From CAZKEW01 sp964580435 (GTDB lineage Bacteria; Acidobacteriota; Aminicenantia; Aminicenantales; UBA8522), in the NCBI GenBank assembly GCA_964580435.1, contig CAZOKP010000003.1, positions 1-64,000 of the forward strand: DNA of 64,000 nucleotides, given 5' to 3'. The notes under the pieces were generated by a model. The model was not told where the DNA came from and did no database searches. It saw only the letters and a list, made by a program, of their open reading frames with translations. The number at the start of each line of letters is the position of its first letter. Position 1 is the first letter of the stretch. The position numbers and the translations under genes are program-made. Positions 43,024 through 50,806 of this stretch are shown here, in pieces.

Positions 43024-44622
43024 CTATTCGCTCCTCCTCTTTTTCCTTGCTTCCACAAGGCATTCGCGAACGGCCACGATGACAGAAATCCCGTTATGAT
43101 CGATCTCTTCTTTAATAACCTTGGCGTTCTTCTCCAGGTTCTTGGGCAACGGCTCGATAACCCGGATGTGTTCTTTGGGGACGCCGACCCCTTTGATCAT
43201 CCTGAGCAGGTTTTCTCCGGAAGCGTAGCTCGGCTGGCCCCCGGTCATGGCCACTGTGCTGTTGTCCAGGACGATCACGGTCATGTTTGTGTTGGAGGCC
43301 GCCGCCTCAAGCAGGGGCGTCAGCCCGGAATGTCCGAACGTCGAATCCCCGATCACCGCTACAGAAGGAAAAATCCCTGCCTCGGCGCCGCCCTTGGCCA
43401 TGCTGACGCTTGCACCCATGCAAACGCAGGTCTGGACAGCCCTGTAGGGCGGAAAAGCGCCGAGCGTATAGCAGCCAATGTCGCTGAAAACATTGGCGCC
43501 GGGATAGTCTTTGAGAACTCTGTTCAGGGCTTGAAAAGTATCAGCATGCGGACAGCCCTGGCAGAGCTGAGGGGGACGGGCCGCGGGCTCGAATTCGGCG
43601 AGCTTAAGCCGCTCGAGAGGTTTGAGCCCCAAGGCGGCTCGGACGATCTCCGGCGACAGTTCTCCTCGAAGCGGGAGATGGCCGCTCAGCTTTCCCTTGA
43701 GGATTTTTCCGGGCACCCCAAATGTCCCGCGCAAGGCTTTTTCGATGAAGGGATAGCCCTCCTCGACGACGAGGACAGAGTCCACATGCCCGACGAGCTT
43801 TTCCAGCAGCTTCTGCGGGAGTGGATAGGTGCCGATTTTGAGAAGGGATGGGCCTCTCCGGATGTCTCTGAGGTTCTCCCTGACATAATTGTAGGCAATT
43901 CCTGAAGCGATAACGCCGGTCGAACGGTCGTCCTCGTTCAGCGCGAGAGAGTTGAATTCCGATTCTTCTGACAGCCTGACAAGCTCGGGCTGCTTCTCCA
44001 GCAGGATCTTGAAGCGTCGCCTGGCATTGACCGGAAGAAGCGTCCAGTCCTGCCCAGCGCCGTGATGAAGCTCATTCTCTTCCCTGGCGGCGCGGGGCTC
44101 AACGCTCGAGCGGCTATGGGAGAGGCGGGTGACCAGCCTCATCATCACCGGAATTCCGAGCTCTTCGGAAAGGTCGAAGGCCCGGCGGGTCATATCATAG
44201 GCTTCCTGGTGATCGGAGGGCTCAAAGCAAAAGATCAGGGCGAACTGGGCGTAGTAGCGGCTGTCCTGCTCGTTCTGGGAGCTGTGCATGCTGGGGTCAT
44301 CGGCAACGACAACGGCAAGGCCGCCGTTCGCCCCCGTGAGGGCGGAGTTCATGAACGGGTCCGCGGCAACGTTTAATCCCACGTGTTTCATCGAGACCAG
44401 AGCCCGTTTGCCGGCAAACGAGACACCCAGTGCTTCCTCGTAGGCGACTTTTTCGTTCACCGACCAGGAGGCCTTGAGCCTTGTGTTCTTGGCCGCAGCC
44501 TTGATCAAGTACTCCATGATCTCCGTAGCCGGGGTTCCCGGATATGAATAGGCCGCCGTTAGGCCGGCGTGGATGGCGCCCAGGGCAACGGCCTCATCGC
44601 CGAGCAGAATTTCTGTTGTCAT
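43024..44622 (-). CDS. iorA: Indolepyruvate ferredoxin oxidoreductase, alpha subunit, lacking the ferredoxin domain
   Basis: 532 aa. The N-terminal pyrimidine domain has GDEAVALGAIHAGLTAAYSY and PGTPATEIMEYL. The C-terminal ThDP domain has CQGCPHADTFQALNRV, FSDIGCYTLGAFPPY, MGASVSMAKGGAEAG and GDSTFGHSGLTPL. Usual IorA proteins are near 600 aa and end in two [4Fe-4S] clusters. Here the protein stops at VRECLVEARKKRRSE, and iorB begins at once, so no 8-Cys ferredoxin domain is encoded. Electrons must leave through another route or a separate ferredoxin. AAGGAC precedes the ATG. Confidence 0.92.
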   Translation of the reverse strand: MTTEILLGDEAVALGAIHAGLTAAYSYPGTPATEIMEYLIKAAAKNTRLKASWSVNEKVAYEEALGVSFAGKRALVSMKHVGLNVAADPFMNSALTGANGGLAVVVADDPSMHSSQNEQDSRYYAQFALIFCFEPSDHQEAYDMTRRAFDLSEELGIPVMMRLVTRLSHSRSSVEPRAAREENELHHGAGQDWTLLPVNARRRFKILLEKQPELVRLSEESEFNSLALNEDDRSTGVIASGIAYNYVRENLRDIRRGPSLLKIGTYPLPQKLLEKLVGHVDSVLVVEEGYPFIEKALRGTFGVPGKILKGKLSGHLPLRGELSPEIVRAALGLKPLERLKLAEFEPAARPPQLCQGCPHADTFQALNRVLKDYPGANVFSDIGCYTLGAFPPYRAVQTCVCMGASVSMAKGGAEAGIFPSVAVIGDSTFGHSGLTPLLEAAASNTNMTVIVLDNSTVAMTGGQPSYASGENLLRMIKGVGVPKEHIRVIEPLPKNLEKNAKVIKEEIDHNGISVIVAVRECLVEARKKRRSE

Positions 44623-44855
44623 GATTTGTCCTTATGACCCGTTCACCCAGAATGTCTTCTGTCAGGGAATTGGGATGAGACTAAAGGATACAAATCCGAG
44701 CCTGGGGTGTCAAGCCGAGAGGATCAACGGTCGGGATTTCCAGGTGCGGGGAGAACCAGCCCCCCCTTATTTACGGCGACGGAAAGGCACAACTCCCGGC
44801 AGCTCAAGGAATACGTCCTATACCTTATAATTCTTATAAAACCTATAAAATTATG

Positions 44856-44884
44856 TTGAAATAGCCCGGAAACTGATATAGAAT
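44856..44884 (+). promoter_or_regulatory. Sigma70-type promoter for the Rrf2 regulator gene
   Basis: TTGAAA (44856-44861), 17-nt spacer, TAGAAT (44879-44884). It sits in the 317-nt divergent gap between iorA and the regulator; the rest of the gap has AT-rich upstream sequence (CTTATAATTCTTATAAAACC) and no gene. Confidence 0.55.
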
Positions 44885-44895
44885 ATTTTTTGCGA

Positions 44896-44924
44896 GGAGC
44901 TTTCATCATTATCATGAAAGCTCC
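44896..44924 (+). promoter_or_regulatory. Perfect 11-bp inverted repeat in the Rrf2 gene leader
   Basis: GGAGCTTTCAT (44896-44906), 7-nt loop CATTATC, ATGAAAGCTCC (44914-44924). It falls about 12 nt after the -10 and ends 4 nt before the AAGGAGGT Shine-Dalgarno sequence. It could be an operator for autoregulation or an mRNA hairpin near the ribosome site. There is no T-run, so it is not a terminator. Confidence 0.6.
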
Positions 44925-44939
44925 ATCAAGGAGGTCATC

Positions 44940-45398
44940 GTGATCAAAGTTTCTACCAAAGGAAGATATGGTCTCCGCTTAATGTTAAACCTGGCCCGCC
45001 ATTATAACAGCGGTACAAAGGCAGTCATCCTGAGAAACGTGGCCGAAGAGGAGGAAATCTCCCTCCGCTATCTAGAGCAGATCATCATTCCTCTGAAGAT
45101 CTACAAGCTTGTGAAAAGTATTCGCGGAGCCGGCGGCGGCTACACTCTGGCCCGGAAACCTTCAGAGATCAACCTCTGCGAAATTCTGGAAGCCCTGGAA
45201 GGGACGTGCGCCCTCGTCGACTGCATCGAGGACAAGGATTTTTGCGACCGTCTCCCCGGCTGCGCCGCCTACGAGGTCTGGAAAGAAGCCAGCCGGATCC
45301 TGAAAAACTATTTCGAAAAGGTCACCCTCCAGTACGTCCTGGATATCTCCGAAAAAAAGAAGCCCAAAGGCAGGGATAAAGGCCGAGTTCGGCGCTGA
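44940..45398 (+). CDS. Rrf2-family transcriptional regulator with C-terminal Cys cluster
   Basis: 152 aa. The winged-helix N-terminus (VSTKGRYGLRLMLNLARHYN, RNVAEEEEISLRYLEQIIIP, GAGGGYTLARKPSEINLCEI) is diagnostic of Rrf2. The segment GTCALVDCIEDKDFCDRLPG plus a following Cys offers four Cys with spacing near that of IscR, so an Fe-S cluster could sense redox or NO. The tail is Lys/Arg-rich. The GTG start has AAGGAGGT 6 nt upstream. It lies directly upstream of the cytochrome genes and is the obvious candidate to control them. Confidence 0.93.
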   Translation: MIKVSTKGRYGLRLMLNLARHYNSGTKAVILRNVAEEEEISLRYLEQIIIPLKIYKLVKSIRGAGGGYTLARKPSEINLCEILEALEGTCALVDCIEDKDFCDRLPGCAAYEVWKEASRILKNYFEKVTLQYVLDISEKKKPKGRDKGRVRR

Positions 45399-45484
45399 TT
45401 CCCTGCTCATTTTTTTCCTGCAAAAGGGTCTTTTCCCCGTTTTGATTGCGGCGGCCCGCCGGGATAAAAAAGGTCACTTTTCTC

Positions 45485-45513
45485 TTGACATTCCCTGCCC
45501 TCTTCTGTATAAA
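45485..45513 (+). promoter_or_regulatory. Strong sigma70-type promoter of the cytochrome operon
   Basis: TTGACA (45485-45490), 17-nt spacer, TATAAA (45508-45513): 11 of 12 consensus bases with ideal spacing. Transcription would start near 45520, leaving about 70 nt of leader before the decaheme start codon. Confidence 0.75.
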
Positions 45514-45514
45514 A

Positions 45515-45531
45515 TCTATCGAATTTATAGA
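45515..45531 (+). promoter_or_regulatory. Operator-like TCTAT-N7-ATAGA palindrome
   Basis: The 5-bp arms TCTAT and ATAGA lie 7 nt apart immediately after the -10 box, covering the expected transcription start. This is a good repressor position. The Rrf2 protein encoded just upstream is the natural candidate, but binding is inference. Confidence 0.4.
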
Positions 45532-45592
45532 ACATATAAATTCTCTCAATAAAGAGACAAGATGGACGAAGAATTCCTCAAGGAGGTTGGAG

Positions 45593-46453
45593 TTGCCAGC
45601 GACAATAAAAAGAAGGCGAAATAGAGTCTCCCTCACGACGTGCGCCCTCCTGGTTGTGGTTATTGCCGCCGTCGGGTTGGGGATAGCAGCCAGGCCGGCT
45701 CCTCAGGCAAAAGACGCCGAGACCTGCGGCACCTGCCACGAAGACCTGGTCAAGGCCTTTGCCTCCCGGCCTCATGCTGCTTTAGCCGGCAAGACCTGCA
45801 CGGCCTGCCACGGCAGCGGAGAAAAACACATTGAAGAAGGGGGCAAAACCGGGATCTTTGCCTTTGCGGCCTCGGACCTGGTCAGCGAAAAAACCAACAC
45901 GTGCCTGACCTGTCACGCCAAGGACAATCCCCGCTTCCTGACGAGCCCGCATGGAAAAGCTTCTCTCGACTGCACCACCTGCCACAGCGTTCACGGCGAG
46001 GAAGCCGCTTCTCCCCTGCTCAAGACCAAAGAGAACAAAGTCTGCGCCCGCTGCCATGAAGACATTTTTGCCCAGTTCCAGCTCAACGAACGGCACCGGC
46101 TTCAGGAAGGAATCCTGTCCTGCGCCACCTGCCACAACCCCCACGAACCTTCTGCAAGAACGATGCTGGGCGGGTTCAAACAGGAACAGTGCCTCAAATG
46201 CCACACCGACAAGGGCGGACCTTTCCTGTATGAGCATCAAGCCTCCCGCGTCGAGGGCTGCACTGCCTGCCATGAAGTCCATGGATCACCTAATCGGCAT
46301 ATGCTGACCCACCAGAGCGTCGCCGACCTCTGCTTCAGCTGCCACGCCGAAGCGCCGGCCTGGCACGCCGACTTCAGTCCCGAAGGGACCAACTGCGTGA
46401 ACTGTCATTCCGCCATCCATGGCTCGAACCTGGACAAGAGATTCCTGAAATAG
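45593..46453 (+). CDS. Decaheme c-type cytochrome, MtrA/DmsE-like
   Basis: 286 aa with an N-terminal membrane/signal segment (LLVVVIAAVGLGIAARPAPQ) and ten CXXCH sites (CGTCH, CTACH, CLTCH, CTTCH, CARCH, CATCH, CLKCH, CTACH, CFSCH, CVNCH). Length and heme count match the periplasmic decaheme that threads an outer-membrane barrel in MtrAB/PioAB-type conduits; a barrel gene follows. Its role would be electron transfer from the periplasm into or through the outer membrane. The TTG start is chosen because AAGGAGG lies 6 nt upstream and because earlier starts would precede the transcription start. Confidence 0.9.
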   Translation: MPATIKRRRNRVSLTTCALLVVVIAAVGLGIAARPAPQAKDAETCGTCHEDLVKAFASRPHAALAGKTCTACHGSGEKHIEEGGKTGIFAFAASDLVSEKTNTCLTCHAKDNPRFLTSPHGKASLDCTTCHSVHGEEAASPLLKTKENKVCARCHEDIFAQFQLNERHRLQEGILSCATCHNPHEPSARTMLGGFKQEQCLKCHTDKGGPFLYEHQASRVEGCTACHEVHGSPNRHMLTHQSVADLCFSCHAEAPAWHADFSPEGTNCVNCHSAIHGSNLDKRFLK

Positions 46454-46463
46454 GAGAAATAGG

Positions 46464-48329
46464 ATGAGTCGGGAAAAAACCATCGGAATGTTCTTGGGCG
46501 TGGCGTTTGTGTTCTCCCTCGCCCCTACCCTCGAGGCCCAGAGCAGCAACTTTTACGGCGATTTCCTGCTGGGATATCGATATGTGAACAAGAGCGGCCC
46601 CGGAGCCAACTACAAGTATAGAGAGGACTACAACCTCCGCAGCGGGGCTCGCCTGACGAACTTCACTCTCAGCTTCTCGCCGGATAACGGGCTCAAAAAG
46701 TTCTTCGACCGGCTGGACATCCGGATGTACAACCTTGGCGGAGACCCCTATGAGAACATCACCGTGGCCATGCAGAAGTACGGCAAGTATCTGATCCAGT
46801 ATGACCGGAACAAATCGACCTATTTCTATCACGACCTGAACCTGGGCGACGGCGGCATCCCTTACGACCTGTACAGGTTTGATTTCGACCGGGTCAGGGA
46901 TACGGGCCTGGCTAAAGTCTGGCTGACCGGTCAAGCCGACCTCTATCTGAGCTTTGACCGTTACACCAAAAAGGGGGACAGCCGGTACCCCCGCGACATC
47001 GAAAGACTGGAATTCCAGATGACCGGGCCCATCCAGGAAGAATCCAAGGAAGCCGCTGTCGGTCTCGACCTCCACTTCAACCGCTACTCCTTTATTTTCG
47101 AAGAAAAATTCCTGAACTCCAAGATCGAAAATAGGACCTTCCTTCCCGGCTACCTCGACGGAGGCCCTAACGCTGAATTTCCCACGGCGCTTTATTATTA
47201 CTTCCTGAATGAGCCCTACGAGATCAAGTCCAACACCAGTTCCTTCAGATTCAACGCCCGACCGATCAGCCGGCTCTTCCTGAGCGGGTCGGCCCAACTC
47301 ACCCAGCTCGACCTGAACCTGGATTATTCAGAGCGAGCTAAGGGGGTCAATTATCTCGACAGGTATTTTCAATACGACATCACCGGCACTGGCAAATTCG
47401 AGCGCAACTTTCAGCTCTATGGCCTGGATGTCTCTTACAATCTCTTCGATAACCTCAGCATCGTCGGGGCCTTTCGCTATCACAACTTCGACCAGACCGG
47501 CTCTCTCGAGATAAGCGGCGAGACAGAATCCCAGGATTTCGGGTACAAAACCCTTGGAGTCGACGCCGGCGTCCAATACCAGTTCTCCCCGAAGTTGGCC
47601 ATGACCCTCGGCTATCGCTATGAAGACCGGAATCTGGACAACCTGGAGACGGTCACTTTTGAATTCGACACGGTCAAGAACGGCGGTTTCGGGAACCTTA
47701 AATGGGACGTTTCCCGGGCCTTAAAGCTGACCGTTGATTACGAGCGCAGCCAGTACACAGACCCCTTTACGCTGATCTCCCCGACAGCTTTTGACAGGCT
47801 GAGGATAACGGCAAGATACCAGGCCAATAACCTGAGCATCTCGGGGTCCTATCTCTGGAACAACTCCAAGAGCGAGGTCTTCGAGGATATCTGGAGAGCA
47901 TCCAAGAACCAGTTCAATCTGCGCTTGGGCTATCATGTCGACCGTTTCAACGCCTCCGGAGGATTCGCTTACATCCAGGCCAAACGTCAAGGCAACCGGA
48001 CCGTGAGCTTTCCTCCCTGGTGGACGGGGCCGGGCGGGACTTTCCTTTGGGAGATTCTTTACGAGGGGAAATCCAGCCTGCTGGACGGCTTGCTCTCTTA
48101 TGACCTAGACAAGAATTGGAAACTCGGCGGCTATGCCAACTATTATTCCAATACAGGTTCCTGGGAAACCAGACGGACTGTTCTCAAGGCCTTCGTTGAA
48201 TATGCTTTTACGGCCGGATATGTGGCCCAGGTCGGCTACAGGTTCGTTGATTATAAAGAGATAAAATTCGGCTACAGTGATTACAAAGCCAATATTGTCG
48301 AGTTCGCCTTTGGCTATCGCTGGAAATAA
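46464..48329 (+). CDS. Outer-membrane beta-barrel protein, MtrB/PioB-like conduit sheath
   Basis: 621 aa. The signal peptide (IGMFLGVAFVFSLAPTLEAQ) is followed by continuous amphipathic beta-strands rich in Tyr and Asn (FYGDFLLGYRYVNKSG, FRFNARPISRLFLSGSAQLT, LGYRYEDRNLDNLETV), ending in VEFAFGYRWK, a plausible barrel C-terminus. Size and position right after the decaheme gene match MtrB/PioB/decaheme-associated barrels. I do not see the N-terminal CXXC of Shewanella MtrB, so it is a relative or functional analogue. It should sit in the outer membrane and insulate the decaheme wire. Confidence 0.82.
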   Translation: MSREKTIGMFLGVAFVFSLAPTLEAQSSNFYGDFLLGYRYVNKSGPGANYKYREDYNLRSGARLTNFTLSFSPDNGLKKFFDRLDIRMYNLGGDPYENITVAMQKYGKYLIQYDRNKSTYFYHDLNLGDGGIPYDLYRFDFDRVRDTGLAKVWLTGQADLYLSFDRYTKKGDSRYPRDIERLEFQMTGPIQEESKEAAVGLDLHFNRYSFIFEEKFLNSKIENRTFLPGYLDGGPNAEFPTALYYYFLNEPYEIKSNTSSFRFNARPISRLFLSGSAQLTQLDLNLDYSERAKGVNYLDRYFQYDITGTGKFERNFQLYGLDVSYNLFDNLSIVGAFRYHNFDQTGSLEISGETESQDFGYKTLGVDAGVQYQFSPKLAMTLGYRYEDRNLDNLETVTFEFDTVKNGGFGNLKWDVSRALKLTVDYERSQYTDPFTLISPTAFDRLRITARYQANNLSISGSYLWNNSKSEVFEDIWRASKNQFNLRLGYHVDRFNASGGFAYIQAKRQGNRTVSFPPWWTGPGGTFLWEILYEGKSSLLDGLLSYDLDKNWKLGGYANYYSNTGSWETRRTVLKAFVEYAFTAGYVAQVGYRFVDYKEIKFGYSDYKANIVEFAFGYRWK

Positions 48330-48347
48330 CACCTCGAGGAGGAGATC

Positions 48348-50669
48348 ATGTTCAAAAGACCATACCTCTTAGGTCTTCTGGCTGTCCTTTTGATTTCTTC
48401 ATTCCTGCTGGCGAATTCAGGCAGCCACAAATTCAAAGCTCAATCCAAGGAAGACAAAAATCGAAGGCTCTGGGCCACCTCGGCCCACGCCGCCAAGGAT
48501 GACGAGCCTTTCGTCCATTGGAATGACACAGGCTCGATCCCCAAAGAGTGCGCCAAATGCCACAGCACGCCCGGCTTCCGTGATTATCTCGGCGTCGACG
48601 GCACGGCCGTGGATGTGGTAGAAAATAGCGTTCCTGTGGGCACAACGGTCGAGTGCGCCGCCTGCCATTCCGACCCTGACAACGGGGTCGTCCATGACCG
48701 CACCTATGCCATCTTTCCTTCGGGCGTGAAGGTCGAAGGACTCGGCCCGGAAGCGATGTGCATGGAATGTCACCAGGGAAGGGCTTCGACGAAATCCATC
48801 AACAGTTCAATCGCCGGCTCCGGCGTGACTTCAGATGACGACCCCAGCTCCAAGCTGAAGTTTATCAACGTCCACTACTTTGCCGCTGCCGCCACTCAGC
48901 TCGGGACAGTCGTCCAGGGAGGATATCAGTACGCTGGAAAATCGTACGACGCCCGGTTCGCCCATATCCCCGGATACAACGCCTGCCAGGTCTGTCATAA
49001 TCCTCACTCTCTCGAAGTCGACCTAGAAGCCTGCAATACCTGCCATACCGGCGTCAAGGACCCGAAAGACATCCGCTTTTACGGATCTTTGGTCGACTAC
49101 GACGGCGACGGGAATATCACCGAAGGCATCTACTACGAGATCGAGACAATCAGGGAGAACCTGTACAACAGCATGCGGGCTTACGCCAGGGATGTCGTTG
49201 GGAAACCGATCGCCTATGATGGAAATAGCTATCCCTATTTCTTCAATGATAAGAACGACAACGGAGTTGTTGATTCCGACGAAGCGGACCCCAGCAACGG
49301 ATACAGCTCCTTTACCGCCCGACTTCTCAAGGCCGCCTACAATCTCCAAGTGTCCGTAAAAGATCCTTGCCAATATGTCCACAACGGAAAATACATCATC
49401 GAGCTCTTGTATGATTCGATCGAGGACCTCAATTCTTCCCGTGGCGCCGGAACAGCCAAGACCGCGGTTTCGAAACCCCGTCTTACAAGGCCTTTGCAGG
49501 CCGACCGCAGGATCAAAGCCGGCGGCCAAGATCGAATCTCTCTCTTGAGGAATGATGATATCCTCACCGGGAACCAGGTGGAGTCGTTCGGGGATGACTA
49601 TTTGCAATATGCGCCTGCCCCCGGCCACGGCCTTGTCCGGACTGACGAAGGCCATTTCGACGGTTCTGCCGAAGCCTGGAGACACTGGGATGAAGAGGGA
49701 GAGGTTCCGTCAAGCTGCGCCAAATGCCATAGCGCCGAAGGTCTCCCCTACTTGCTCGAGAACGGCAAGATCGACAAGGCCATGGATATTTCTAACGGCC
49801 TGCTCTGCATGACCTGCCACATCGTGCCACCCCAGACAAGGCCAGTCGGTCCGGTGAAATTTCCCTCCGGAGTGAGCGTGGACCTGGGCGACAGCTCCAA
49901 CCTGTGTCTCAACTGCCATCAGGGAAGAGCTTCAAAATTCTCGGTTGACAAGAGCATCGCCGGCGGCCCGGGGCCATACGGCTTTACCAACATCCATTAT
50001 TATGCAGCGGCGGCTTCCTTCTTCGGCTCCGAAGTCCATGGCGGATACGAATTCAGCGGCAAAACTTATGCCGGGCGCAATATCTACACCAACCACAGCG
50101 GACTTTTCACCGATTGTATCGAGTGTCATATGGGGACCAAGAGCTTCAACAGGAAGCACGACGACTCTGACGCCTTGTTCCACAACGTCCAGACGCCCAA
50201 CCCCGCCGATTGTGCGCCCTGTCATGGACAGGACATCGCCCAGCCCCATCCCGGTGCTGACCCCGGCCAGTTCGAGTTCGAGGGGATTCGGCCGGCCCAG
50301 ACTCCTGACTACGATGCCGACGGAAACAAGAACGAATCCCTGCAGGCTGAGATCAAAGGGCTCGAAAATGCGCTCTACGCCCAGATTCAGACGTATGGCT
50401 CGAATATCGGCGCACCGATTGTCTACAACGAAACAAGCTATCCTTATTTCTTCAAAGATACGAACGGGAACGGCATTGTGGACCCTGATGAGCTGGATCC
50501 CGGCAACGGGTACGAATTCAATGCGCCCATGCTTAAGGCCGCGTATAATTTTCAGATGAGCAAGAAAGAGCCGTGCGGCTATATCCACAATCCCCGTTAT
50601 ATCGCTGAATTGCTCGCCGATTCTATCGGAAGTCTTGGCGGAAATATGAAAAAGTACACTTGGCGGTAA
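48348..50669 (+). CDS. Exported decaheme cytochrome built from two 5-heme repeats with EF-hand-like loops
   Basis: 773 aa with signal peptide (YLLGLLAVLLISSFLLANSG), no lipobox. Each half has five CXXCH sites in the same order: CAKCH, CAACH, CMECH, CQVCH, CNTCH and CAKCH, CMTCH, CLNCH, CIECH, CAPCH. Each half also has matching segments: GRASTKS/GRASKFS, VHYFAAAATQ/IHYYAAAASF and SYPYFF. Each ends in calcium-loop-like stretches (DYDGDGNITEG near residue 249, NDNGVVDSDEADPSNGY near 303; DYDADGNKNES near 654, NGNGIVDPDELDPGNGY near 705). It probably receives electrons at or beyond the outer membrane. A strong terminator follows. Confidence 0.88.
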   Translation: MFKRPYLLGLLAVLLISSFLLANSGSHKFKAQSKEDKNRRLWATSAHAAKDDEPFVHWNDTGSIPKECAKCHSTPGFRDYLGVDGTAVDVVENSVPVGTTVECAACHSDPDNGVVHDRTYAIFPSGVKVEGLGPEAMCMECHQGRASTKSINSSIAGSGVTSDDDPSSKLKFINVHYFAAAATQLGTVVQGGYQYAGKSYDARFAHIPGYNACQVCHNPHSLEVDLEACNTCHTGVKDPKDIRFYGSLVDYDGDGNITEGIYYEIETIRENLYNSMRAYARDVVGKPIAYDGNSYPYFFNDKNDNGVVDSDEADPSNGYSSFTARLLKAAYNLQVSVKDPCQYVHNGKYIIELLYDSIEDLNSSRGAGTAKTAVSKPRLTRPLQADRRIKAGGQDRISLLRNDDILTGNQVESFGDDYLQYAPAPGHGLVRTDEGHFDGSAEAWRHWDEEGEVPSSCAKCHSAEGLPYLLENGKIDKAMDISNGLLCMTCHIVPPQTRPVGPVKFPSGVSVDLGDSSNLCLNCHQGRASKFSVDKSIAGGPGPYGFTNIHYYAAAASFFGSEVHGGYEFSGKTYAGRNIYTNHSGLFTDCIECHMGTKSFNRKHDDSDALFHNVQTPNPADCAPCHGQDIAQPHPGADPGQFEFEGIRPAQTPDYDADGNKNESLQAEIKGLENALYAQIQTYGSNIGAPIVYNETSYPYFFKDTNGNGIVDPDELDPGNGYEFNAPMLKAAYNFQMSKKEPCGYIHNPRYIAELLADSIGSLGGNMKKYTWR

Positions 50670-50685
50670 GAGAGAAGACCTTCAA

Positions 50686-50715
50686 GGCGGCATCAAAAAA
50701 TGCCGCCGTTTTTTT
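50686..50715 (+). terminator. Rho-independent terminator of the first cytochrome operon
   Basis: Perfect 8-bp stem GGCGGCAT/ATGCCGCC (50686-50693 with 50700-50707), 6-nt loop CAAAAA, then GTTTTTTT. Confidence 0.92.
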
Positions 50716-50724
50716 ACCATTTTT

Positions 50725-50753
50725 TTGACTTTTTGAAGGGGCAATGTTATAGA
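50725..50753 (+). promoter_or_regulatory. Sigma70-type promoter for the HAO-like gene and downstream cluster
   Basis: TTGACT (50725-50730), 17-nt spacer, TATAGA (50748-50753), directly after the terminator and about 53 nt before the next ATG. Confidence 0.7.
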
Positions 50754-50806
50754 ATAATCCGCCAAATCTCTGGGAGAGGGCTTCAACATAAGCAGGAAGG
50801 TTTATC

